Of a stretch of 48,206 nucleotides of DNA, positions 19,540 through 26,465 are shown piece by piece. The position numbers and the translations under genes were made by a program. The stretch is from Rikenellaceae bacterium (GTDB lineage: Bacteria; Bacteroidota; Bacteroidia; Bacteroidales; UBA932). The notes under the pieces were generated by a model. The model was not told where the DNA came from and did no database searches. It saw only the letters and a list, made by a program, of their open reading frames with translations. Position 1 is the stretch's first letter. Every line of letters begins with the position of its first letter. The DNA lies in assembly GCA_022777205.1 (NCBI GenBank), contig JALFGP010000108.1, positions 1 through 48,206 of the forward strand, read 5' to 3'.

Positions 19540-21204
19540 TCAATAAGCCTCGTTGTGAACCCCTGCCACAGCCCTTCCGCTGGGGTCATTGAGATTCTTG
19601 AAAGCCGCATCCCATTCCAGAGCCACAGCAGTGGAGCAGGCCACACTCGGCACACTCGGCACACTGCGTGCCGCTGACTCACTCGGGAAATGCTCTTCGA
19701 ATATGCTGCGATAGCAATATTCCTCCTTGTTCATAGGAGTGTTGATCGGGAACCTCTCTGCAGCTGCAGCCATCTGCTCGTCTGTTACCGATGCCTCCGC
19801 AACGGCCTTCAGGGAGTCAATCCAATTGTAGCCCACACCGTCAGAGAACTGCTCCTTCTGCCTCCAGGCCACAGATGCAGGCAGCAGATCCTCAAAAGCC
19901 TCGCGCAGAATCTTCTTTTCCATAGTGTTTCCAGGGCACATCTTAGCTGCAGGATTCAGCCTCATAGCCACATCCATAAACTCTTTGTCCAGGAAAGGTA
20001 CACGTCCCTCAACTCCCCAAGCTGCGAGTGACTTGTTGGCACGCAGGCAGTCATAGAGATATAATTTGCCGATTTTGCGGACCGTCTCATCATGGAAATC
20101 CTTGGCAGTAGGAGCCTTATGGAAATAAAGATAGCCGCCGAAAATTTCGTCGGAGCCCTCTCCGCTGAGCACCATCTTGATTCCCATCGACTTGATTACC
20201 CTTGCGAGCAGATACATTGGAGTGGATGCTCGGACTGTTGTAACATCATAAGTCTCAATGTAATAGATAACGTCTCTTATGGCATCCAGGCCCTCCTGCA
20301 CGGTATAGTGCACTTCGTGATGAACTGTGCCAAGATAATCCGCCATTTCCTGAGCCTTTGCAAGATCAGGAGCTCCTTTAAGCCCCACGGCAAAACTGTG
20401 GAGTCGAGGCCACCACGCCTGGGTCCTGCTGTCGTCCTCCACCCTGTTCTGAGCATATTCGGCCACCACAGCAGAAATAATCGAAGAATCCAGACCACCG
20501 CTCAAAAGCACTCCGTAAGGCACGTCAGACATAAGCTGCCTCTTGACAGCGGCCTCCAATGCAATCCTTATATCCTTGGCACTTGCGCCGTTGTCCTTCA
20601 CGGCATCGTATTTAAACCAGTCGCGTGTGTACCAGCGCTTCATCTGTCTGTCACCGCTCCACCAGCTGTGCCCCGGCAGGAATGGCTCGTATTCATCGCA
20701 AAAACCTTCCAATGCCTTCAGCTCACTGCCCAGATAGACGGTGCCATCTGCATCGTGCCCTATGTAGAGAGGTATAACTCCAATGCTGTCCCTAGCTACG
20801 AACAACTCGTTCTTGTCCATATCGTAGAGAGCGAATGCAAAAATTCCGTTCAGATCTTCAAGGAAATCACGCCCTTTTTTCTGATAGAGGGCAAGAATCA
20901 CCTCACAATCAGAATCTGTCTGAAACTCATATTCACCGGCAAGGGCCTTTCTGATGGATTTATGATTGTAAATCTCCCCGTTTACAGCCAATACTTTCCT
21001 GCGATCCGGAGAATATAGAGGCTGGCCTCCCGACAGAGGGTCCACAATAGCGAGCCTCTCGTGCGCAAGGATACAATTCTCGTCTGCAAATACACCGCTC
21101 CAATCCGGTCCACGGTGTCTTATTTTCGCTGACATTTTCAAAGCCTTGGTTCTCCAGTCCACTGAAGAATCCTTCATTCCGTAAATTGCTGCAAATCCGC
21201 ACAT
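19540..21204 (-). CDS. asnB: Asparagine synthase B (glutamine-hydrolysing)
   Basis: AsnB (554 residues) makes asparagine from aspartate, ATP and glutamine. Cys2 follows the initiator Met (MCGFAAIYG) and is the glutaminase nucleophile. NGEIYNHKSIR and DSDCEVILALYQ belong to the N-terminal class-II amidotransferase domain. The PP-loop LLSGGLDSS opens the synthetase domain, with VLSGEGSDEIFGGYLYF downstream. Near the C-terminus there is a short tandem repeat (SVPSVPSVA) encoded by three 9-base units. No consensus promoter is visible in the 77 bases upstream, which hold the rpmE terminator, so expression may rely on readthrough. Confidence 0.97.
   Translation of the reverse strand: MCGFAAIYGMKDSSVDWRTKALKMSAKIRHRGPDWSGVFADENCILAHERLAIVDPLSGGQPLYSPDRRKVLAVNGEIYNHKSIRKALAGEYEFQTDSDCEVILALYQKKGRDFLEDLNGIFAFALYDMDKNELFVARDSIGVIPLYIGHDADGTVYLGSELKALEGFCDEYEPFLPGHSWWSGDRQMKRWYTRDWFKYDAVKDNGASAKDIRIALEAAVKRQLMSDVPYGVLLSGGLDSSIISAVVAEYAQNRVEDDSRTQAWWPRLHSFAVGLKGAPDLAKAQEMADYLGTVHHEVHYTVQEGLDAIRDVIYYIETYDVTTVRASTPMYLLARVIKSMGIKMVLSGEGSDEIFGGYLYFHKAPTAKDFHDETVRKIGKLYLYDCLRANKSLAAWGVEGRVPFLDKEFMDVAMRLNPAAKMCPGNTMEKKILREAFEDLLPASVAWRQKEQFSDGVGYNWIDSLKAVAEASVTDEQMAAAAERFPINTPMNKEEYCYRSIFEEHFPSESAARSVPSVPSVACSTAVALEWDAAFKNLNDPSGRAVAGVHNEAY
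19642..19668 (-). repeat. Three tandem 9-base units inside asnB
   Basis: CACACTCGG occurs twice in tandem (19642-19650, 19651-19659), followed by the diverged CACACTGCG (19660-19668). It encodes Ser-Val-Pro units in the C-terminal region of AsnB and keeps frame whatever the copy number. Confidence 0.85.
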
Positions 21205-21217
21205 ATGGTTAAAGAAT

Positions 21218-21255
21218 TAAAAAAGGTCGGGACAGCTCACGCAAAGTTCCCGACC
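21218..21255 (-). terminator. Rho-independent terminator of rpmE
   Basis: On the minus strand GGTCGGGA (21255-21248) pairs with TCCCGACC (21232-21225), 8 bp with a 15-base loop. It is followed directly by TTTTTTAATT. It lies 26 bases after the rpmE stop and 20 bases before asnB. Confidence 0.88.
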
Positions 21256-21281
21256 ATACTCGACTTGATATAGCGTATGGA

Positions 21282-21533
21282 CTATTTCTTCTTATTTGCG
21301 TACCTCTGGTAGAATTTATCGACGCGACCTGCGGTATCGACGAGTTTCATCTTGCCAGTGTAGAACGGATGTGAGGTATTGGAGATTTCGACCTTTACCA
21401 CAGGGTACTCAACTCCCTCAATTTCAATTGTTTCGCGAGTGTTTGCACAAGATCTTGTAATGAAGACCTGATCGTTTGACATATCCTTGAAAGCTACAAG
21501 ACGGTAGGTTTCGGGATGAATTCCTTTTTTCAT
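21282..21533 (-). CDS. rpmE: 50S ribosomal protein L31, type B
   Basis: The protein has 83 residues. [20 protein letters not shown], then ITRSCANT, and the end HPFYTGK...[14 protein letters not shown] follow L31. It lacks the CxxC zinc pairs of type A (only one Cys), so it is the zinc-independent form standard in Bacteroidales. It is a lone gene with its own promoter (21588-21618) and terminator (21218-21255). The leader of roughly 50 bases contains a small hairpin, CCTTTT/AAAAGG at 21566-21583, that could be a regulatory site; this is inference only. Confidence 0.96.
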   Translation of the reverse strand: MKKGIHPETYRLVAFKDMSNDQVFITRSCANTRETIEIEGVEYPVVKVEISNTSHPFYTGKMKLVDTAGRVDKFYQRYANKKK

Positions 21534-21587
21534 TGCTTAAAAAATTTTATTATAAATCATCATTTCCTTTTTTCTGCAAAAGGACTG

Positions 21588-21618
21588 CAAATATAGCAAT
21601 AATTTCGCATACTGCAAA
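21588..21618 (-). promoter_or_regulatory. Bacteroidetes-type promoter for rpmE
   Basis: On the minus strand, TTTG (21618-21615), a 19-base spacer and TATATTTG (21595-21588) match the consensus exactly. Predicted transcript start near 21581. Confidence 0.78.
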
Positions 21619-21656
21619 CATAATTGCACAATATTTGCTTACTCACCCGCCTTGTT

Positions 21657-22802
21657 ATGAAAAGATTTGCACTATTTTGCTTTTTTATGCTTTTTTGCGC
21701 AGTTTCGTTTGCAGGGAGGGTGAGCGGAAGGATTTTTCTGCGCGACAGCACTCTTGTCCCCGGAGACTATGTTATGGTGTATTGCCAAGCTCAGGGCCTG
21801 GGCACACAAAGCAACGAAGATGGATATTTCAGCATAGAAATCAACGCAGGAAGCAGCGTAAAACTTGAATTTTCCAGAATCGGGTACACCGCGCTGTTCC
21901 TGGATGTCGATGCCCGCTACAACAATGACCTCGGGGATATTATACTTGAGCCTCAAGTACTTATGCTCACATCGGCATTTGTAACACCCGAAGGGATGTC
22001 TTCTGCCGATTACATACTGTCCAGACTTTGGCAGAAAAGCCGGGAAAACAAAGAGAAGAAATCCGATTACCAATGTGATATACAGTTCAATGTGGCGACC
22101 CACGAAATCCCTATGGTAGCAAACGTTTTACCCGGAATCACAACCGGTTTCGTGAAATTCATAGCCGCAGTCAAGGGCTTCGGTCCTTTGGTAAAGTATT
22201 GTCTCGAAGAGGACGAATTCTCTGCTTCTGTGCGCCTGGACAGGGTGGTCCGCAGAGGCAAAACCACCGACTACAACAAGAAACTGCTTTCGGGAGCAAA
22301 TCTGCCTCCCAAAGTTCAGAAAAACATACTCAATCTTTTCAGTCTGATAGACCTTTTTGACATACTATACGGCACCGCCACATCCTGGGGAGAGAATTTT
22401 TCCAGCAAACACAAATTCACTCACGCCGGCACATATGAATACGGAGACAAAATCGTGGATGTCATTGAATGGCAGGATTCGAGGGTCAGGGCAGCCGTCC
22501 ACATCGTGGAAGACGATTGGGGAATATTGAAGGCCCAGCTCTATTCCAAGGAAGGAGAGGTTATCCGCTGCGAGGCAAGAGATTCGGGAAACGGAGTCTA
22601 TATGCCTGTAGCCTGCGTTATGAAACCCGCACTCACTATGGTACGCGCCGAACAAATCCCTGAACTCATAGAAGAGGTCAAGAAAATCAAAAAGTTCAAT
22701 AATGCGACCAGAGAAAGGGCTGTCAAAATGCTGGAATCACATCTGGGAGAAGACTTCAATCCCTATATCGCCATCGACTGCTCTGTCAGATATGTCAATT
22801 AG
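21657..22802 (+). CDS. Secreted protein with carboxypeptidase-regulatory-like domain
   Basis: The protein has 381 residues. A signal peptide (MKRFALFCFFMLFCAVSFAG) precedes an Ig-like carboxypeptidase-regulatory/CarbopepD_reg_2-type domain (about 20-110: GRVSGRIFLRD..., ...SNEDGYFSIEI..., ...LEFSRIGYTALFLDV). A region of about 270 residues follows that I do not recognise with certainty; SADYILSRLWQKSREN recalls DUF5686-type surface proteins. No membrane barrel is obvious. Start at ATG 21657 rather than the upstream ATG 21624, because the signal peptide begins here. A weak AATATTTG box lies 20 bases upstream. The gene converges with the following antiporter, leaving 14 bases. Function unknown. 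Confidence 0.75.
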   Translation: MKRFALFCFFMLFCAVSFAGRVSGRIFLRDSTLVPGDYVMVYCQAQGLGTQSNEDGYFSIEINAGSSVKLEFSRIGYTALFLDVDARYNNDLGDIILEPQVLMLTSAFVTPEGMSSADYILSRLWQKSRENKEKKSDYQCDIQFNVATHEIPMVANVLPGITTGFVKFIAAVKGFGPLVKYCLEEDEFSASVRLDRVVRRGKTTDYNKKLLSGANLPPKVQKNILNLFSLIDLFDILYGTATSWGENFSSKHKFTHAGTYEYGDKIVDVIEWQDSRVRAAVHIVEDDWGILKAQLYSKEGEVIRCEARDSGNGVYMPVACVMKPALTMVRAEQIPELIEEVKKIKKFNNATRERAVKMLESHLGEDFNPYIAIDCSVRYVN

Positions 22803-22816
22803 TCATATATGTCAAA

Positions 22817-24004
22817 TCAGTCTTCGTCCGGCTTATAGGTTTTCAGAGCCAATTTCTTGACTATCAGTACAAAGCCTCCAGTCAGGATAAGATTGAGCAC
22901 AATCGTGAGCACCGAAATCAGCAGCAGCGGCCCGCCAAGCCCGTAGCTGAGCGCAATGAAAATCACACCTGCTCCTACCTCTCCCCTGGTGAACATACCC
23001 ACAGAAAGAGCCAGTCTCTCGCTGAACTTACGGTCGCGGTAGAAGGCCAAAGGCATCAGTTTTCCTATATTGGACAAGAGGGAGACCATAACCACGTGGA
23101 AGGCGATGGTTCCCCAGGACATCATCGGCAGGGAACCCACAAGGTTATGCTCACCGCCGGCCATTGCTGACATATCCACGCCTATGAACTGAGGCATACT
23201 CACTCCAACCAGGAACATGAAGATATAGGAAATGCCTGTTGCCACATTTTCCTCCACCTTACTGTCGATATGTCTGGTCTTCATCACAACTCCAAGTATG
23301 AAGGCAGGCAGCAGCACCTCGATGTGAACTCCTTCGTGCTCACCGAGATAGTATTCAGTCATCTGGTAAATGCCCTGGGTGAAGACTATCACAAGCACGG
23401 AATAGATGAGAATGGCTTTCCAGTCCTGTTTCATCTTGTAGTGGTCCATCTTTTTCCATCCGAAAACAATCAGGGCGATTACCACAATCAGTATCGCAGC
23501 CATCTGCCACTTCATCCCTATCATCGCAATCTGCAACGGAATCATAAGCAGGATGGTGTCAAGGTCGTCAAATATGGCAAGTACCTGGATTTTCTTGTAC
23601 ATCCAGCTGGACTTGAGTTTGAGTGCAGCCAGCATAGTGAAAAGGATTCCGGCTGAGGTCGGTGCGGCAAAACGGCTGAGCAGCAGGGTCTCCTTCCACA
23701 ATTCTCCGTTTCCCCACTGAGTACTCGGGAAGAGCACGAAAATGTAGTAGAGAGCTATGAGCAACCACGGCATTGCTGCGGCAATCATAGCCACGAGATA
23801 GTCTTTGGCATAGGATTTCCAGCGTTTCTTGTCCACTTCAAAGTCCCTACCGACATTGATCATAATGAAGGCAAGGCAGACATACAGGAGCGAATCGGTG
23901 ACCGTCTTCACGGTATGGAAATGTTCTCCTGCAAATGAAGGAAGGAACTGGGACACAATGAGTCCAAGCAGGAGAAAGACTGAAAAGGATAGAACTTTTT
24001 TCAT
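22817..24004 (-). CDS. Cation/proton antiporter, CPA2-like membrane protein
   Basis: This is a 395-residue integral membrane protein with about 11-12 hydrophobic helices and no soluble regulatory domain. The segment VLAIFDDLDTILLMIP contains the paired Asp expected in electrogenic CPA2 exchangers, and MFTRGEVGAGVIFIALSYG resembles the late helix carrying Arg/Glu in that family. It should exchange Na+ or K+ for protons at the inner membrane; the ion is not deducible. ATG 24004 is used; the longer frame to 24121 reads back through the promoter and terminator. A terminator-promoter module at 24045-24095 separates it from queF. Confidence 0.85.
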   Translation of the reverse strand: MKKVLSFSVFLLLGLIVSQFLPSFAGEHFHTVKTVTDSLLYVCLAFIMINVGRDFEVDKKRWKSYAKDYLVAMIAAAMPWLLIALYYIFVLFPSTQWGNGELWKETLLLSRFAAPTSAGILFTMLAALKLKSSWMYKKIQVLAIFDDLDTILLMIPLQIAMIGMKWQMAAILIVVIALIVFGWKKMDHYKMKQDWKAILIYSVLVIVFTQGIYQMTEYYLGEHEGVHIEVLLPAFILGVVMKTRHIDSKVEENVATGISYIFMFLVGVSMPQFIGVDMSAMAGGEHNLVGSLPMMSWGTIAFHVVMVSLLSNIGKLMPLAFYRDRKFSERLALSVGMFTRGEVGAGVIFIALSYGLGGPLLLISVLTIVLNLILTGGFVLIVKKLALKTYKPDED

Positions 24005-24044
24005 CAGTGTAGTCCAAAAAGGGCATAGCCCGGTGAATAATCCG

Positions 24045-24077
24045 CAAAGATATAAAAATTGGGGATATGTTGAACAA
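24045..24077 (-). promoter_or_regulatory. Promoter for the CPA2 antiporter
   Basis: On the minus strand the -7 box TATCTTTG (24052-24045) fits the consensus. A TTG at 24077-24075 lies 22 bases upstream, slightly beyond the usual spacing, so the -33 part is weaker. The -33 part falls within the loop of the queF terminator. Confidence 0.55.
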
Positions 24078-24095
24078 TATATCCGACACATCCCC
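24053..24095 (-). terminator. Rho-independent terminator of the queT-queF operon
   Basis: On the minus strand GGGGATGTG (24095-24087) pairs with CATATCCCC (24069-24061), 9 bp with one G-U wobble, which forms only in this orientation. The loop has 17 bases and AATTTTTA follows. It lies 36 bases after the queF stop. Confidence 0.75.
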
Positions 24096-24130
24096 CAAAA
24101 AGTTGACTGGCCTAGAGCCAATTCTCCCTG

Positions 24131-24595
24131 TTACATAACCCTGTTCACAAGACGCTGAGTGGCCATTTCTTCGTATTTGGTGCCCGGGCGGCCGTAATTT
24201 GCATAGGGATATATGGAAATACCGCCCCTTGGGGTAAATATTCCGGTCACTTCGATGTATTTGGGATCCATCAGCCGAATCAGGTCCTTCATAATCTTGT
24301 TCACGCAGTCCTCGTGGAAATCGCCGTGGTTGCGGAAACTGAAAAGATAGAGTTTGAGGCTTTTGGACTCCACCATCTTCACGTCAGGGATATAGGAAAT
24401 GCGTATTTCGGCAAAATCCGGCTGCCCTGTAATCGGACACAGGCTGGTGAATTCCGGGCAATTGAACTGCACCCAATAGTCATTGTCCTGATGCCTGTTT
24501 ATGAATGTCTCCAGGACTGAAGGGTCATAGTCCTGACTGTATTTTGTCTTTGCGCCGAGAGCCTGAAGGCCCTCCATTTCTCTTCCTTCTGCCAT
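24131..24595 (-). CDS. queF: NADPH-dependent 7-cyano-7-deazaguanine reductase QueF
   Basis: QueF (154 residues, unimodular short type) reduces preQ0 to preQ1 in queuosine synthesis. The catalytic Cys53 and Asp60 sit in [15 protein letters not shown] with the family spacing of seven. The NADPH-binding [20 protein letters not shown] motif follows. Start at ATG 24595 ([10 protein letters not shown]), one base after the stop of the precursor transporter; the nine extra residues of the longer frame would overlap that gene. The pair forms a two-gene operon under the promoter and candidate preQ1 element at 25284-25382. queC, queD and queE are not in the window. Confidence 0.97.
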   Translation of the reverse strand: MAEGREMEGLQALGAKTKYSQDYDPSVLETFINRHQDNDYWVQFNCPEFTSLCPITGQPDFAEIRISYIPDVKMVESKSLKLYLFSFRNHGDFHEDCVNKIMKDLIRLMDPKYIEVTGIFTPRGGISIYPYANYGRPGTKYEEMATQRLVNRVM

Positions 24596-24596
24596 A

Positions 24597-25280
24597 TTAT
24601 ATATCAGATACTTTGAATACATTATATGAAATGTTCCTGTCGAAAACGTCCTCTCCTTCGCGCTCTTTCACCCGGGCTACTACCCAGGTGGTCAGAGGCA
24701 GCACCAGGAACTCGTAGAGAGTCTTGAATACAGCCTGGGACAACACCAGAAGAGCAAGATTGCCTGCCGGTACAATTCCTCCCAAAGCCACGGGGAAGAA
24801 TATCATCGAATCCAGGCTCTCCCCCACCAGAGTGGAAACCACAGCCCTCAAGGTGAAATGCCTTCCCGCGCTTGCCACCTTCATTCTGGACATGATGTAT
24901 GCGTTGGAGAAGGAACCCACGAGAAAGGCCACGAAGGAAGCCGCGGCAACTCGGGGTGCAAGTCCGAAAATCTGGTGAAAACCCTCATCCATTGTCCAGT
25001 AGGGGGCTCCAGGAATCCAGTCGGCAAGAGCGCACATAGCCACGAAAAAGAAATTCATCACGAATCCCGTCCATATGACAAGACGCGCCTTCTTGAATCC
25101 CCAAACCTCTGCTATACAGTCATTTATGATGTAAGACACGGGGAAGATAAGAATGCCGCAGGTAAGGTTGATCTTACCGAATTCAATCTGTTTGACAGCG
25201 AGAAGATTGCCTAAAATCAGGCAGACACAGAACACGATTCCCATCAACATAAAGGAAACCGATACATTTTTTCCTTTCAT
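24597..25280 (-). CDS. Queuosine-precursor transporter, YhhQ (COG1738) family
   Basis: This is a 227-residue membrane protein with six or so helices and the family segments [32 protein letters not shown] and [17 protein letters not shown]. YhhQ-family proteins take up preQ0, preQ1 or queuine-type bases. The start is ATG 25280 (MKGKNVSV...). The longer frame (25364, MSKFAADS...) would begin upstream of the -7 box and run through the RNA element, so it is rejected. It is followed by queF one base later, which fits import of preQ0 and its reduction to preQ1. A riboswitch candidate abuts the start codon. Confidence 0.93.
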   Translation of the reverse strand: MKGKNVSVSFMLMGIVFCVCLILGNLLAVKQIEFGKINLTCGILIFPVSYIINDCIAEVWGFKKARLVIWTGFVMNFFFVAMCALADWIPGAPYWTMDEGFHQIFGLAPRVAAASFVAFLVGSFSNAYIMSRMKVASAGRHFTLRAVVSTLVGESLDSMIFFPVALGGIVPAGNLALLVLSQAVFKTLYEFLVLPLTTWVVARVKEREGEDVFDRNISYNVFKVSDI

Positions 25281-25283
25281 TTT

Positions 25284-25315
25284 CTTGTTTTTTAAGAGGT
25301 TAATCAAGCACTCTG
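25284..25315 (-). promoter_or_regulatory. Candidate preQ1-I riboswitch before the queuosine-precursor transporter
   Basis: Read on the minus strand: P1 5' strand AGAG (25314-25311), a 12-base loop TGCTTGATTAAC (25310-25299), P1 3' strand CTCT (25298-25295), a linker of T plus six A (25294-25288), and CAAG (25287-25284). CTTG in loop positions 3-6 pairs with CAAG to make the H-type pseudoknot P2. The loop ends in C (25299), directly 5' of the P1 3' strand, where preQ1-I aptamers place the ligand-pairing cytosine. Loop length (12), P2 position, A-rich tail and linker length (7) match the Bacillus queC aptamer layout. P1 is short (4 bp). CAAG lies 3 bases before the ATG, so ligand binding should hide the start site. 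Confidence 0.75.
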
Positions 25316-25351
25316 TACGGATGCGGAAACAGGTTCCGTCCGAATCGGCTG

Positions 25352-25382
25352 CAAATTTAGACATTATTGCATATATGACAAA
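25352..25382 (-). promoter_or_regulatory. Bacteroidetes-type promoter for the precursor transporter and queF
   Basis: On the minus strand, TTTG (25382-25379), a 19-base spacer and TAAATTTG (25359-25352) match the consensus. Transcription would begin near 25346, giving a leader of about 65 bases that holds the preQ1 element. Confidence 0.78.
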
Positions 25383-25433
25383 ATTATTTCACTTCTCCCT
25401 TCAAAAAATAGCGGTCTTTCCCGAGATAATTCG

Positions 25434-25441
25434 TATATTCG
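25434..25441 (+). promoter_or_regulatory. Possible -7 element for menA
   Basis: TATATTCG differs from TAnnTTTG by one base and lies 26 bases before the menA start. No TTTG is found at 19-21 bases upstream. Weak call, supported mainly by its position in a divergent intergenic region. Confidence 0.35.
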
Positions 25442-25467
25442 CAAAAGGACCTAAAAAATTCTGAACT

Positions 25468-26379
25468 ATGGGTAAATTCAGTTGCTATATCAAATCCGCA
25501 AGGCTCAGGACATTGCCTCTGTCTCTTGCCGGAATAATCACGGGAGTGGGGCTGGCCGCAGCCGACTACAGAATCAATGCTCTCGTAGCCTTTCTGACTG
25601 CTCTTACAGCCGTGTGCCTGCAGATTCTGTCAAATGTGTCCAATGAATACGGCGACTTCATCCACGGGACCGACAACGAATACCGGCAAGGACCCAAGTA
25701 TTCGCAAGGAGAAATGAGCGACAAGGATTACAGGAGAATGGTACTCTTCTGGGTTTTTGCAAGTGGCATTTCGGGTCTTGCAATGATATGGACATCCTAT
25801 GGCACACTAATGCAGCTGGAGCCGGTTATGTTTCTGATTCTCGGAGTCTTCGCCATTACGGCTGCTATGCGCTACACCCTCGGAAGCCACCCTTACGGCT
25901 ACAGCGGACACGGAGACATTGCGGTATTCATATTCTTCGGTCTCACCACTGTTCTGGGGTCCTACTTCCTGGTTGCGCACGAAATTCCGTCCTGGTATCT
26001 GGTTTTGCCGGCCTCTTCGGTGGGGCTGCTGGCAGTGGGCGTGCTCAATGTCAACAATCTCAGGGACATGAAGACGGATGCAGACAACAAGATAACAGTC
26101 GCCCTGCGGCTGGGAGAACGGAAGGCAAAGATATATCAGACTCTTCTCATATGCCTGGCATGGGCTCTGATGGTGATTTATGTTTGCGGTTGCAGAATTT
26201 TCGACTGGTGGCACCTGCTGTTCGTACTCACCCTGCCCATATTCACAGTTCATATTGCAGGTGTATGGAGAAAGAGCGACGGGGCGCTGGACAGATATCT
26301 GCCGATGCTGGTCATAGGCATATTCCTGATGTCAATCTGCCTTGCAGTGGGCTTCAACGCCTACAGATGGTTCTATTAA
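25468..26379 (+). CDS. menA: 1,4-dihydroxy-2-naphthoate polyprenyltransferase
   Basis: MenA (303 residues) attaches the polyprenyl tail to dihydroxynaphthoate in menaquinone synthesis, at the inner membrane. The first Asp-rich prenyl-diphosphate site is NVSNEYGDFIHGTDN (about 56-70). The second is NNLRDMKTDADNKIT (about 195-209). Eight to nine membrane helices surround them. Start at ATG 25468. No other men gene is nearby. It is followed after 86 bases by the CobW-like gene, with two hairpins in between. Confidence 0.93.
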   Translation: MGKFSCYIKSARLRTLPLSLAGIITGVGLAAADYRINALVAFLTALTAVCLQILSNVSNEYGDFIHGTDNEYRQGPKYSQGEMSDKDYRRMVLFWVFASGISGLAMIWTSYGTLMQLEPVMFLILGVFAITAAMRYTLGSHPYGYSGHGDIAVFIFFGLTTVLGSYFLVAHEIPSWYLVLPASSVGLLAVGVLNVNNLRDMKTDADNKITVALRLGERKAKIYQTLLICLAWALMVIYVCGCRIFDWWHLLFVLTLPIFTVHIAGVWRKSDGALDRYLPMLVIGIFLMSICLAVGFNAYRWFY

Positions 26380-26385
26380 ATGTTC

Positions 26386-26443
26386 TTCCCGGACGGTCCG
26401 GGAATCCCAATATTTCAAATGTCATCCCGGAGCTGCCGGGGAT
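26386..26443. repeat. Two consecutive hairpins between menA and the CobW-like gene
   Basis: The first is a perfect 8-bp inverted repeat TTCCCGGA/TCCGGGAA (26386-26393 with 26397-26404) around CGG. The second is ATCCCGG/CCGGGGAT (26424-26430 with 26436-26443), 7 bp with one bulged G around AGCTG. Neither is followed by a T-run, so they are not ordinary terminators. The second ends 22 bases before the CobW-like start codon. Confidence 0.7.
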
Positions 26444-26465
26444 AAAATTACCAAGTTCAAAAAAA

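Noticed and set aside
20092..21018. 308-residue plus-strand open frame
   Set aside because: Antisense to asnB; no motif, and no start context.
25281..25364. Longer start (MSKFAADS...) for the queuosine-precursor transporter
   Set aside because: Would begin upstream of the -7 box and translate through the promoter and RNA element; those residues are not membrane-family sequence.
25788..26465. Upstream extension of the CobW-like protein
   Set aside because: Runs through menA in another frame; the protein family begins at the ATG at 26466 just before the P-loop.
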